A model generated the notes under the pieces. The model did not search any database and was not told where the DNA came from. It saw only the letters and a list, made by a program, of their open reading frames with translations. From a virus, in the IMG/VR virus record IMGVR_UViG_3300009605_000142, positions 1 through 24,344 of that record: a stretch of 24,344 nucleotides of DNA, one strand, 5' to 3'. This document shows positions 9,092-18,589 of this stretch, one piece after another; positions within the stretch are counted from its first letter, which is position 1; the number at the start of each line of letters is the position of its first letter. A program made the position numbers and the translations under genes.

Positions 9092-12000
9092 ATTGAACCT
9101 GTGTTGGTAAGGCGTTGTTTAATTCTGAATCTGCTTCATAGTGAACAACAACTGTATCCAATCTAGCAGAACCATATGGTACTTTAATAATCATACCATT
9201 TGGTGTACTTGCTCCGCAATTCACACTGAGAGCATTTGAATTCGTTTTTCTAACTTCCCCCAACGATCCTTTTGTTGAAGTTGTTGAACTTAAATCTCTT
9301 GCAACATCAACATTAAATCCTTCATTCTTTGTTCCTGTTGGTGACCAAAGAGTGCAAGATGGGTTAATTCTCATTCTTTCTGGTAATTCATAATTATATT
9401 GTGCTGTTCCAGGCACCATAAACCAAACACCACTAGTATCTGGTCTATTACTTAACATTGTATTGTAGCCAGGATATTTTCCAAACTCATAACTAGTCTG
9501 ATAGAAATACCAGCACTTTCTTAATTCTTCATTATAGTTAATGGAGGAGAATGGTGTTACCATATCACCTCTCTCAAGTTTAACATTTGCAAGATGTAAT
9601 TCATGATTAAAGTATATGTTCTTTATTCTGTCGTTTGGTGTACTTGTACATTGAGTATAGAATGCAAGACTTGCAAAGTGATTTGCAGTTATCCCTCCGT
9701 CTAGTGGGAAGTGATTTGCGCCCGAAGAACCTGCTACTCCAGAAAGTTCTGGAACAAAGAACGAGTATGCATAATTCGTCCAAGTTGTTGATAGCGCAAA
9801 GTCTGTAATTGGATGAATCAATTCGTTTGCTGTTAGACCTCGACCATCAGGTATTGTTGCCTCTCCCCGATGACCACTTGCACCAGCAACTGCTCCAGTT
9901 GTTCCTGTTAGGTTTTGAATCCATGCTAAGTGACAATCACCAATTCCACCACTTGATCTTGCCCAGAATGATGCGGTCATTACTTCACCAGCAAAGGAAG
10001 TTGCATCTGGTAATCTTTGTTCAACCCGATAGAACTCATTACTGTTTGTTCCACCATGATAAGTAATTTTACCTTTAATTGCGGCATAATAATTTGGATG
10101 GTTCGGTACTTGTGTCTCACTCTTCTGGAACTTCTTCCTCTGAAGAAGATAATCATAACTTCTATGAGTACCACCAGAAATTCCCTCATATGGATTGTTT
10201 GTGTTTGGCCCAGTTCCTGTTTGAGATATTCTTAACCAACGATCTGCAAAATAAGTATTGTTGGTCATCGTCCAACCATCATTACCATAACTATCTGTTG
10301 TTAAACCAACATTTCTTTGCCATATTGAGAAATCAGGATTATATAGTTCATTCTTGTTTACCCGTCGAACAGTATCAAAGGTTTCACCAGTTCCTGCACT
10401 ATTACCAAGAATTGGTGATGCAATTCCTATCGCTGCACCCCTAACTCTACTACTTAGACTTCTCATGCCAGGATCAGAATAATTTGGTGCATCTATATTC
10501 ATAACCAAAGTTGTTGAGTTAACCATGTCACCAAGTTTTACAGTCCACGCATTTCGAGGTAGGTCTGATGCCCAGCCTGGTGTTTCATCAAGATAAATTG
10601 GTCCAGGAGTAGTAACATTCTCTTGCCACGCAGGATCAGTGGCAAAGAATATTGTTCCTGATGTGGCAATTCTAACATACTTACTTGATGTATCTACATG
10701 AGTAACAACACCAATAACATGTGCTGCTGCTTCATCTGTAGAATATGCTTTTCTAAATACCGTTGTTGATCCTTTAGCATTCCAACTAAGCCAATCACCA
10801 ACAGAATAATCATCATCACCTGCATATGGTAATTCGAATTGTGTTGCATCATCACCACTTGCACCATTAATACCACTAGCGGTTCCCCAAGTACAACCAG
10901 TAGGACTTAAATATTGTCCTCTATAATGAAGTATAAGTGCTGTTTGTTTTCTCTCGTTGTTATGATCTTGTTCTTCAAGAGCAAGCAAAACAGGTTTACT
11001 AACATAACCAGCAACATTTGGTTGCTGCTTTTGTATCAATCCTTCATTACCGCCTGCTGATGTTGATAAGAAGTAAACACTGCCAGGAACTAATCCATCA
11101 CTAGCATCGTCAGTAATAATACTATTCCATTGTGCAGTTGTTCCTCGAACCTCACCACTAATAGTCATTTCAAATTCATCACCAGATACTATATTTGAAA
11201 CAATTCCAACAACCTCTGCTGCATTTATAAAATCATCATTGGGTTCAAACTGACCCATTGCAGAAGCATATGTATATCCGTTTGTTATACCACTATATCT
11301 AACACATTCACCAAACATAAATCCATGATTATTTTTCTTGATTCTTTTCTTATTTACACCACGATAGATGTTTGTATAACCATCTGTATCAAAATCTAGA
11401 AGAGGGCCAGCAGTATTACCAATTACTAATGCATTAGCAATACCACCAGTGGGTGTTTCATTTGTGTTTATGTCATGCCATGCTGTTCCTGTAACACCTG
11501 CTCGTCCACCTCTTCCATCAATATCTAAGAAATTATAATTTGATAATGTTGGTCCAAAGAACAATCTTACAACACCACCAGATACCCCTGCTCCCTGTGC
11601 TTGATTTTTGAAGAAGATATTATCTGTATCAAGAGTACAACCAGTATATCCATATGGACCAAACGGGTAAGCATCAGAAGTCGAACCTACATGAGCATGG
11701 TTGCCTTCTCCACCAGTTCCACCAAAAACTTCTTGGTGAAGAAGTTTTCCTTCTAACCAAAGACCTTCTTTAGTTCTCCAAAGACCTTGTTTGTGTAACA
11801 GATATGGTCTGTCAAAAGCAAATGCGTTATCAATATCACCACCAGGCGAATCTCGCAAAGCAGTAACTTCAGTTCCATCAATATAATATGGTCCAGTAAC
11901 AGAACCACCGATAATCAATCCTGCATGACGACATCCAACAACTGGATCCTCGTCTGTGTTTAGAATTATCAAACTTTCATTGAAGTTTTTACCATAAGTT

Positions 12001-12515
12001 ACTGAATTGGTAGGAGCAGAAACATTAATACTAGTACCAGCAACAGTTAATTCACCACCAATATTTAAATCATTACAGAATGTAACATTTTGCCTTGTTA
12101 CATTTCCTGAGAATGCTATTGTTAAAGTACCACCTGTGGTATTTGCGATCATGATGCCATCACCAAAAGTGGCACCATAAACTTTTAATTTGTTCAGTTT
12201 TCCAATAATATCAGAATTAGTTTTTGCTCTCCATGTTTCAAATGTATCAGATAATGCAACACTATTAATTTGGTAATCTCTATAATCAACAGTTAAAGTA
12301 TATCCTTCGTTCCCACTATTAGAATCCCAACTATGTTCACCATATTCGCCTGGATAAATACTTCCAGTACCGCCTGGTAATTGCCATGAAGGTCGCCAAG
12401 AACCTGCCCCACCAATTGGTGTAAATTCTTGACCATATTGACCCGACCAAGCCCATGTATATCCTGTACATCCGCTTGAGGGGAAAAAACCACCATTGTA
12501 ATTCGAAGTAGGCAT
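9090..12515 (-). CDS. Long tail fibre with C-terminal carbohydrate-binding-like region
   Basis: This is a 1141-residue fibre protein. Residues 1-70 are Gly/Trp/Ser-rich. LNIGGELTVAGTSINVSA near residue 148 is a phrase common in phage fibre shafts. Residues about 393-531 and 562-678 are two copies of the module also present at residues 38-165 of the collar fibre (AEVVGIVSNIV, then GSVYFLSTSAGG, then KPVLLAL; and AAHVIGVVTHV). From about 721 the sequence follows a family pattern I know from phage tail-fibre tips. It shows NPDFSIWQRN, then ADRWLRI, then VEQRLPDATSFAGEVMTASF near 840, then LANVKLERGDMVTPF and EELRKCWYFYQ at about 966-1002. That layout resembles jelly-roll carbohydrate-binding modules, so sugar recognition on the host surface is a reasonable inference. 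AAGGATGAG lies upstream of the ATG, just past the stop of the preceding gene. It is likely the main host-range fibre. Confidence 0.9.
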   Translation of the reverse strand: MPTSNYNGGFFPSSGCTGYTWAWSGQYGQEFTPIGGAGSWRPSWQLPGGTGSIYPGEYGEHSWDSNSGNEGYTLTVDYRDYQINSVALSDTFETWRAKTNSDIIGKLNKLKVYGATFGDGIMIANTTGGTLTIAFSGNVTRQNVTFCNDLNIGGELTVAGTSINVSAPTNSVTYGKNFNESLIILNTDEDPVVGCRHAGLIIGGSVTGPYYIDGTEVTALRDSPGGDIDNAFAFDRPYLLHKQGLWRTKEGLWLEGKLLHQEVFGGTGGEGNHAHVGSTSDAYPFGPYGYTGCTLDTDNIFFKNQAQGAGVSGGVVRLFFGPTLSNYNFLDIDGRGGRAGVTGTAWHDINTNETPTGGIANALVIGNTAGPLLDFDTDGYTNIYRGVNKKRIKKNNHGFMFGECVRYSGITNGYTYASAMGQFEPNDDFINAAEVVGIVSNIVSGDEFEMTISGEVRGTTAQWNSIITDDASDGLVPGSVYFLSTSAGGNEGLIQKQQPNVAGYVSKPVLLALEEQDHNNERKQTALILHYRGQYLSPTGCTWGTASGINGASGDDATQFELPYAGDDDYSVGDWLSWNAKGSTTVFRKAYSTDEAAAHVIGVVTHVDTSSKYVRIATSGTIFFATDPAWQENVTTPGPIYLDETPGWASDLPRNAWTVKLGDMVNSTTLVMNIDAPNYSDPGMRSLSSRVRGAAIGIASPILGNSAGTGETFDTVRRVNKNELYNPDFSIWQRNVGLTTDSYGNDGWTMTNNTYFADRWLRISQTGTGPNTNNPYEGISGGTHRSYDYLLQRKKFQKSETQVPNHPNYYAAIKGKITYHGGTNSNEFYRVEQRLPDATSFAGEVMTASFWARSSGGIGDCHLAWIQNLTGTTGAVAGASGHRGEATIPDGRGLTANELIHPITDFALSTTWTNYAYSFFVPELSGVAGSSGANHFPLDGGITANHFASLAFYTQCTSTPNDRIKNIYFNHELHLANVKLERGDMVTPFSSINYNEELRKCWYFYQTSYEFGKYPGYNTMLSNRPDTSGVWFMVPGTAQYNYELPERMRINPSCTLWSPTGTKNEGFNVDVARDLSSTTSTKGSLGEVRKTNSNALSVNCGASTPNGMIIKVPYGSARLDTVVVHYEADSELNNALPTQVQ

Positions 12516-12532
12516 TATTTGTTACTCATCCT

Positions 12533-13174
12533 TTATGTAGGTATAACATCACCAGTATCATAATATTTAGGTATACCGTCCTCTATATAAAAAACAATTG
12601 CAGCATTTGCTGGTAAATTTATAGTACCATCATCTAGATACCATCCCGCACCTATAATATTAATTTGATATCGTGAAGCGCCTGGAGCCATCCAATTTGA
12701 ATATCCTTGAGCATTATCTTTAAGTGTTTCATCTACCTTAACTGTTGCATATCCTCCACCACCTAAATGTTCTTCTCCGTCTGGGTTTACCTGAACCTCT
12801 TCCCACTGAATATAACCATATACTGTTCCGTCGGCGGGAGCATTTATATTTGGAATAGTTAGGGCTGATGAATTATAAACAAAATAACCAACATCTTTTA
12901 AATATGGTTCAACATAATAATACCCACTTGTTAAGGTTGCACTCCAGTCTTCCCCACTCCCCTGTACAATAACTTGATTAACGGGGTCTGTGGCGCTACC
13001 ATTCTTTAAAAACCTTCTTGCAAATGCAGTAAGTTGGGCCTGCATTATCGTTTGCATTTGGGTTAACTCTCTTGCTTGAATTGCAAAACCAGGCCTAAAT
13101 CCCATTTGAACATAATTGTTCAACTTGTTATAATCATCTAAACCAGAATCCTGAAATCTATAAAATACGGTCAT
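12533..13174 (-). CDS. Baseplate/fibre-connector structural protein (DUF4815-like N-terminus)
   Basis: This is a 213-residue protein. Residues 26-60 (FRPGFAIQARELTQMQTIMQ, then AQLTAFARRFLKNGS) match the 'PGxALQARELxxLQxxxQxQ..FxxHxFKxG' pattern that I associate with DUF4815 virion proteins of marine T4-like phages. An amphipathic helix there probably packs in a trimer. The remaining residues are beta-rich, with the Gly-rich segment EHLGGGGYATVKVDE, and are not recognised. It lies between gp8 and the first long fibre, where T4 has genes 9 and 10, so a role attaching fibres to the wedge is plausible. It is short compared with DUF4815 proteins as I know them, so it may be a reduced form. AAAGGAAG precedes the start and overlaps the TAA of the gp8 gene. 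Confidence 0.8.
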   Translation of the reverse strand: MTVFYRFQDSGLDDYNKLNNYVQMGFRPGFAIQARELTQMQTIMQAQLTAFARRFLKNGSATDPVNQVIVQGSGEDWSATLTSGYYYVEPYLKDVGYFVYNSSALTIPNINAPADGTVYGYIQWEEVQVNPDGEEHLGGGGYATVKVDETLKDNAQGYSNWMAPGASRYQINIIGAGWYLDDGTINLPANAAIVFYIEDGIPKYYDTGDVIPT

Positions 13175-13187
13175 TTAATTACTTCCT

Positions 13188-14822
13188 TTAACTACGAGTT
13201 AGAGTTTCATCTGTTAATCTAAATTTAAGAAGAATACCCTGTGCTGCGTTTAATGTTTGGGTTCCCAAACTAATTGTTCCTAAATTTTGTGTTTTTTGTC
13301 CTATTCCCACTTCTGAATTTACAACATCTGATACAGTATATGTAGTAGCACTTTCAAAAGCAGCCTTTCCATCTACTGCGCTGCCGGGACCAATAGCATG
13401 TTTTGCTGGAGTAAATTCTGTTGAATCATATAACTCTTGTCCTATTTTCCAATTTTTATCTGAATTTACCAATCGATATGTTGTACTAGATCCAACGGTA
13501 CTACTTGAACTTACTTGACCTGCTCCTCTTAGAGCCGATCCAGAAGCAGGTGTAGATTTTACAGACTTTCCATCATCTAAAGCGGTGGCAGAAGAAACAG
13601 TAACTTTGGTTGACATATCATAAAGTCTGGCAGTTCCACCCCTCGCTGCTTCGAATCTATCAGATTTAGAAATTTCTTTACCACCAACATATGGTGTAGA
13701 AACCAAAGTAGCAGCACCAATATTACTAATATCTGTTCCTATTGTTCTTTTAAGATCATCTGCTGTGATTAATGCATTTACTCCTAAAATATTTGCACCA
13801 AGAAGATCTCGTACATTTGACATTCCTCTTTTATAAGGAGAAATAACCAATTTGATAATTCTATCACTTTGATCTGAAAATCGACTTGATCCAAAAATGT
13901 AATCTGATGTCCATTCGCCACTAAATTCATTTTGATTTGGTTCATAATTAAAATATAACGAATATGCTGATGTTGGATGATATCTAGCACCACCATCTGT
14001 AACTTTAAATCCTGTAATTTTCCAACCCTCTACTTCAGAATTATTTGGGTCGGTAATATAGGTCGCTTGTGTTTCTATTATCGCTTCTCTACCACCATCT
14101 TCTGGACTAGAAATAAATCTTAATATTGGTTTTCTGTCTAATGGCCATCTTAACTTAGATAATACATCATTATTCGTTACTCGAACGGCAAGAATTTCTC
14201 CCCAATTGGTAAGTTCTCGTTCTTCAATATCTTTCTTTATTAAAACAGGATCTGTAGATGCATATTTTTTATAATTATCATCAACACTTAACATTTCTTT
14301 AATCGGTATATGTTTTTGATCTACAAACTGAATATCTTTACCCACAACAAGATCAATAGTTTTCCATCTATACCCATCTTCTGTATCAAACCCCCCATAA
14401 TTTATTTGATCAGGTGGTTTTACAGAAGCAACTCCTAAAGATCCATTGCCAGGAGAATTAATACAAACTTGAATTGCCCATGCCCCAGCATATCTACCAC
14501 TAGTAATTTTATGATCAACATAAAATGGTTTTTCAAACATATCCTTTGTATGATCCCAAGGAGTGTAAATTTTTCCGCTTGTCCATTTATTTCTTTTTAC
14601 TAATATTGTTCCCATCCACTCTGGTAAAATTGCAAGAGCAAAACCACTATCTGCACTAGTATCTGATTCTAATTGCGACCCTGCTTCACCAGAAATTTCA
14701 ACATTAGGGGCTTGTGAAAAAACTACACCATAAACCTTATCCGTTACATCTGCTGCAAATGTACTAATAAGGGCTTCAGCGGCCTTACCAAACAACGGTG
14801 AATTTTTATTAGATGTTGCCAT
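13188..14822 (-). CDS. gp8: Baseplate wedge subunit gp8-like
   Basis: This 544-residue protein has a conserved gp8 block at residues about 67-160: PEWMGTILVKRNKW, then YTPWD, AWAIQVCINSPG, SLGVASVKPP and DTEDGYRWKTIDLV. T4 gp8 has the corresponding sequence of an Arg/Asp-Trp motif, a 'VYRCLD' strand, 'IASL', 'PPEGRGD' and 'DGYVWEYLFEI'. gp8 dimers join the gp10-gp7-gp8-gp6 wedge around the hub. The protein is longer than T4 gp8 (334 residues). The extra length is mainly C-terminal, including a Ser/Thr/Ala/Gly-rich low-complexity stretch around residues 405-455. GGGAG precedes the ATG. Gene order after gp6 and the gp7-position gene supports the call. Confidence 0.85.
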   Translation of the reverse strand: MATSNKNSPLFGKAAEALISTFAADVTDKVYGVVFSQAPNVEISGEAGSQLESDTSADSGFALAILPEWMGTILVKRNKWTSGKIYTPWDHTKDMFEKPFYVDHKITSGRYAGAWAIQVCINSPGNGSLGVASVKPPDQINYGGFDTEDGYRWKTIDLVVGKDIQFVDQKHIPIKEMLSVDDNYKKYASTDPVLIKKDIEERELTNWGEILAVRVTNNDVLSKLRWPLDRKPILRFISSPEDGGREAIIETQATYITDPNNSEVEGWKITGFKVTDGGARYHPTSAYSLYFNYEPNQNEFSGEWTSDYIFGSSRFSDQSDRIIKLVISPYKRGMSNVRDLLGANILGVNALITADDLKRTIGTDISNIGAATLVSTPYVGGKEISKSDRFEAARGGTARLYDMSTKVTVSSATALDDGKSVKSTPASGSALRGAGQVSSSSTVGSSTTYRLVNSDKNWKIGQELYDSTEFTPAKHAIGPGSAVDGKAAFESATTYTVSDVVNSEVGIGQKTQNLGTISLGTQTLNAAQGILLKFRLTDETLTRS

Positions 14823-14834
14823 TATTTCTCCCTT

Positions 14835-16319
14835 TTAATATCCACAACTATTATCCTCCGTAGGATCATTAGGAGATCCTGCACTACTATCTATAGCGGT
14901 TAAGAAAACAAAATCTCCAAGGTGTACTCCACCAAATGTCATCCCAGAAGGAACCTGTTGCGTCCATGAATTTGGATGATGGAAAATTCTAAAGTAATCT
15001 ACCCCCATATTTAGCGCCGCTGTTCCTCCAGTAATAGAACCATCAGAAGATGTTAAACCAAGAGGAGCAGAAATACCTGCTGGTGTTAATGGAGCATGTG
15101 CGGTTGTCCCAGCAGGATCTTTAATCCATATACCACCACTATCTTCGAGATGAGTACTTTCTCCCGTAACACCACTCATATAAGGATTCCATCCACATGG
15201 ATATAAATCAACCGCAGATGCATTGTTTCTAAAATTAACAGTATCAGAAAATCTATAAGCACCATAAAATGCAATAATTGGTGTTTCTACAGGATAGACA
15301 TCTCCAGTATAACCTGGCATTTCAAACTCATCCCATATCGTAAAATTACCAGCAGCAAAAAGTCCCGCAGGGTGAATAATATTTTTCACATAAGGCCAAT
15401 AACTATCCCAAGGAACCTCGCTATTGATCAGATATGAATAATCTTGGAAAATCTTACTATCTTGTATTACACTTCTACCGCTTAATGTTCCTAGTTCGTC
15501 CCAATAATATACTCCACAAGGAGATCCAGGCGCACATCCTTCTGGACATGCAGGATAATCTCCTGACATAGCATAAGTACTGCCTGGGCTATAACATGTT
15601 ACTCCATGCAATCTGGCAGAGAAGGGGATTTCTCCGATGCCTTCTGCCCAATACCAACACGGACCAGTTGGGCTTCCATCAGGACCTGTTTGTCCCCAAT
15701 AAGTACAAGGCGCTCCAGTTGTTCCAGCAGATGCTCCTCTATATGGAGCATCTGAAAGTCTCATCACTCTAATTTTTGGATATCCTATCTCAACATCTTT
15801 TGCAAAAAATGATCTAAAGAAAAATTCATATACTTCTTGCAAACTTTTTAATTGATAAAAATCCTTAACAAAATGAAGAAAATTCCTCACATCAAGTGTA
15901 CTATTATCTGGATCTAAAAAGTCTACAAGAACTACAGGATCTAATGGTACTTGATCACCTATACCAGAGTTCTCCGCCCAGTTTTCTCTGCTTATTACTA
16001 TACGATCAGGAAAATCACCAGCATAAGTATTTTTTATTAACTTAATAAAAGAATCTTCTGTTAAGTCTAAATCTTGTAATATGTCAAGTCTTCCAAAATC
16101 ATTTTCACAATTTAACCATTTGTAAAATAGTCTTAAAAATTCAACAAATTTTGGATTCTCTTCAGTAACCCATGTGGGTAAACGATCTGCTAAGAAGAAT
16201 TGAAATGTACTAAAACATTCAGATTCTGAAACGCCAGCCTCGGCAAACCGAGCAGCGGCATCATAATGACCGCCAGGAGTCGGTCCCGTTACCGCAGCAT
16301 GTACTAAAGTAATAGTCAT
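14835..16319 (-). CDS. Baseplate wedge protein at gp7 position, with cysteine-rich insert
   Basis: This is a 494-residue protein. Residues 48-100 (PTWVTEENPKFVEFLRLFYK, then LDLTEDSFIKLIKNTYAGDF) and 146-190 (FLHFVKDFYQLKSLQEVYEF, then DVEIGYPKIRVMRLSD) are the helical blocks of a family widespread in T4-like phages of marine bacteria at the gene-7 place. Residues about 278-325 (SGRSVIQDSKIFQDYSYLIN, then VKNIIHPAGLFAAGNF) are the family's usual closing block. Residues about 203-275, between these blocks, hold six cysteines with Gly/Pro/Tyr/Trp-rich sequence that looks inserted. The last 150 residues are Gly/Ser/Thr-rich and variable. It should connect gp6 and gp8 in the wedge. The family match is good; orthology to T4 gp7 (1032 residues) is inferred from position. 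AGGAAA at 16326-16331 is the ribosome-binding site. Confidence 0.8.
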   Translation of the reverse strand: MTITLVHAAVTGPTPGGHYDAAARFAEAGVSESECFSTFQFFLADRLPTWVTEENPKFVEFLRLFYKWLNCENDFGRLDILQDLDLTEDSFIKLIKNTYAGDFPDRIVISRENWAENSGIGDQVPLDPVVLVDFLDPDNSTLDVRNFLHFVKDFYQLKSLQEVYEFFFRSFFAKDVEIGYPKIRVMRLSDAPYRGASAGTTGAPCTYWGQTGPDGSPTGPCWYWAEGIGEIPFSARLHGVTCYSPGSTYAMSGDYPACPEGCAPGSPCGVYYWDELGTLSGRSVIQDSKIFQDYSYLINSEVPWDSYWPYVKNIIHPAGLFAAGNFTIWDEFEMPGYTGDVYPVETPIIAFYGAYRFSDTVNFRNNASAVDLYPCGWNPYMSGVTGESTHLEDSGGIWIKDPAGTTAHAPLTPAGISAPLGLTSSDGSITGGTAALNMGVDYFRIFHHPNSWTQQVPSGMTFGGVHLGDFVFLTAIDSSAGSPNDPTEDNSCGY

Positions 16320-16329
16320 TTATTATTTC

Positions 16330-18066
16330 CTAATTAACTAGTACAATACCATCATTAACAAGATTTAATAAAATGTTACCCTTTGCAAACACATTATTTG
16401 TTCTTGGTCGTAATCTTATTCTAAAATCACCAACAATATGTAATCCATCTAATTGTACTCTACCTTTTTTATAAAATACAGAACCAACACTAGTTTCAAA
16501 CAAAGCATTATTGTCTGAATAATATGCTCTAATTACTGAATTTCCATCATCTACCACATACACATTTTGAAGTTGTCCATCCTTCATAACATTTATATCA
16601 AATCCTTCTAAAACCGTTCCCTCTAATCCGCCTGGATCTGCTAATTCTGTATTAACGGAATATGATATAGAAGTTATAGGATCTGCCGCTGATGCACTAA
16701 AACTCTTTGAAATATATGGAATAATATTATCACCAACAAAACCAGAATCTTTTTCTAGCAAACCAACAGCAAATTCAGAATAATTAAACGCGCTTTCAAA
16801 GTCATTTAACTTATTAGATTCATATTCTCTAATGTATTGATTTATTATGTTTAATAAATCACCTTGAGTTGATGTAGTTGCATATGGATCATAATACACA
16901 TAACCTTCTAATAAAATATCTAACATATTTGGATCAACAAAAACAGGAAGAATAGAAACAACACACTTCTTTGTGACAAGTTCTTTTATCTGTTCCTTTG
17001 TTTCATTAGAAATTTCATTCATAGCATCTCCATATGCGGTAATAAAAACTTTCCCATATTGTGGTGGGTCTTGATCCTCACCCCCCCATGCATTTCCAAT
17101 TAAACCAAGGTTTGATTGTATTATCGTAGTTTTTAAATCGTTTGCGGTAACTGCTCTCCCTTGTGTTTGGAAAAATAGAGGCGCTCTTTGTTTTGTAGTT
17201 TCTATATCTTCTGGATTGCTTCCTCCAGCACCCCCCAATACTGTTGAAACAACATTAAGGTCTACTATATTATCAGTAAAGGAAGCAACACCATTTCCAC
17301 GTTCTCCTAAAGTCCTTAAAAAATGAAATGTTACTGTTGAATTATTATTAGGCCTGGCCCCTAAAATATTATCTCCAAAATAAACTTCATATCCCCCATC
17401 TACAGAACTCGAAAGAAAATATACTTTTTGTCCTGCGGTAACTCCAACAATCCCACCTTCAATATCATTAACATCATTCCACTCAGTGCCGACACCACCA
17501 TCCCCTGTCTCATTAACATAAACTTTAAGGGTAGAAGTATCTAAACCTTCTGTTGAATTTATTTTAAATCTTTGATGGGGTTGAGAATTTTCAACAAAGT
17601 CTCCGTGGTTGTCTATAGTCCAAGTCCCTTGCATAATATCAATTTCTCTCTCACCATTTACAACATAATCTCTAACAGGAGTCCATACCATACCATTACC
17701 AGAGAAAGCATCACCAGGACCGATGTTTACTTCTTGAGTTGAAGTAACTTTGATTGTTGCCCTTGCCCCCCTAGCAGAAGCAGGAAGATAACTTAAAGGT
17801 TTTACCAAAGACCCCACAGAATTTTTTTTGGTTGCAGTGTCTAAAAACGATTCGTTTGCAATCATGTTTGCATAATAAGAATAAAAAACACTGTTGTATG
17901 TTAACAAGTCTAATAATGTTGATAGCGCCGACCCTTCGAAATCATACCCCGAAAAAGAATCAGACTCTGTTAAATAGTTTTTTAAAGAATCTCTGATTTC
18001 ATAAAAATCTAAGTTGCCCAACATTACTATTGGATCTGAACTTGTACTTCCTTGAACATATGCCAT
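16330..18066 (-). CDS. gp6: Baseplate wedge subunit gp6 (baseplate J-like)
   Basis: This 578-residue protein has a clear gp6 N-terminus: LDFYEIRDSLKNYLTES, then FEGSALSTLLDLLTYNSVFY, then ANESFLDTATKKNSVGSLVK and PLSYLPASARGA, at residues about 19-102. The Gly-rich central domain includes YEVYFGDNILGARPNNNSTV near residue 230, then ETTKQRAPLFFQTQGRAVTA, the baseplate-J signature. gp6 forms the inner iris of the baseplate that opens on contraction, and its size is close to that of T4 gp6 (660 residues). The ATG directly abuts the TAA of gp25, and the ribosome-binding site AGAGGA (18075-18080) lies inside the gp25 coding sequence, so the two wedge proteins are translationally coupled. No unusual insertions are seen, which makes it a useful anchor for phylogeny. 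Confidence 0.96.
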   Translation of the reverse strand: MAYVQGSTSSDPIVMLGNLDFYEIRDSLKNYLTESDSFSGYDFEGSALSTLLDLLTYNSVFYSYYANMIANESFLDTATKKNSVGSLVKPLSYLPASARGARATIKVTSTQEVNIGPGDAFSGNGMVWTPVRDYVVNGEREIDIMQGTWTIDNHGDFVENSQPHQRFKINSTEGLDTSTLKVYVNETGDGGVGTEWNDVNDIEGGIVGVTAGQKVYFLSSSVDGGYEVYFGDNILGARPNNNSTVTFHFLRTLGERGNGVASFTDNIVDLNVVSTVLGGAGGSNPEDIETTKQRAPLFFQTQGRAVTANDLKTTIIQSNLGLIGNAWGGEDQDPPQYGKVFITAYGDAMNEISNETKEQIKELVTKKCVVSILPVFVDPNMLDILLEGYVYYDPYATTSTQGDLLNIINQYIREYESNKLNDFESAFNYSEFAVGLLEKDSGFVGDNIIPYISKSFSASAADPITSISYSVNTELADPGGLEGTVLEGFDINVMKDGQLQNVYVVDDGNSVIRAYYSDNNALFETSVGSVFYKKGRVQLDGLHIVGDFRIRLRPRTNNVFAKGNILLNLVNDGIVLVN

Positions 18067-18567
18067 TTATCGAATCCTCTTTACTGCTATCTTTACTATA
18101 ACCGTCCTTGGGTTTGAGAGTTTAGTAATTGTTTTTAACTTATAAGATATTGAAATATTTAATGTGTCTTGATATTTGTCTGATGTAGCAATAGAAACAT
18201 TTTCTACTGTTATTCTTGGTTCATATAATCCTAATTGATTTTTTATTTTTTCCTGTATTTGAAATGTCTCAAAAAAATCAAACTCTATATCTTCAAATAA
18301 TAAATTACGAATATTACATCCCATAGTTGGTTTCCACGGTCTTTCATATGTATTTGTTAATACAATATTTTTAACAGATTGTTTTATAGCATCTCCATCA
18401 AATTTTTTTGCAACATCACCAGACAAACCAGCCTCTTGATATGCTAGGGTTGGTTTGAAGATAAAATCTAAATCAGAATAAACATAATCATGTAAAGAAT
18501 CAAAGGATAGAGATTCTTCTTCACGTGTTTGTCTATCACCTGTATACCCTCTACCATGAACTGCCAT
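18067..18567 (-). CDS. gp25: Baseplate wedge subunit gp25
   Basis: This is a 166-residue protein of the gp25/lysozyme-like wedge family. Residues 45-90 (GDVAKKFDGDAIKQSVKNIV, then RPWKPTMGCNIRNLLFE) and the E116-P117-R118 triad in LGLYEPRITVENVSI are the family hallmarks. The EPR motif is known to matter for attachment of the first sheath ring and for wedge assembly. Residues 1-25 are a polar extension. The protein ends KIAVKRIR, directly followed by the gp6 start. Despite the family's name it is not expected to be an active lysozyme. AAAGGAAA lies upstream of the ATG. Confidence 0.95.
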   Translation of the reverse strand: MAVHGRGYTGDRQTREEESLSFDSLHDYVYSDLDFIFKPTLAYQEAGLSGDVAKKFDGDAIKQSVKNIVLTNTYERPWKPTMGCNIRNLLFEDIEFDFFETFQIQEKIKNQLGLYEPRITVENVSIATSDKYQDTLNISISYKLKTITKLSNPRTVIVKIAVKRIR

Positions 18568-18589
18568 TTATTAATTTCCTTTTATGAAC

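Noticed and set aside
10079-10444. Plus-strand frame of 121 codons
   Set aside because: It is opposite the conserved carbohydrate-binding-like part of the long fibre and has no features of its own.
18067-18567. Active lysozyme
   Set aside because: The gp25 family is named lysozyme-like, but the EPR motif and position show a structural wedge protein.
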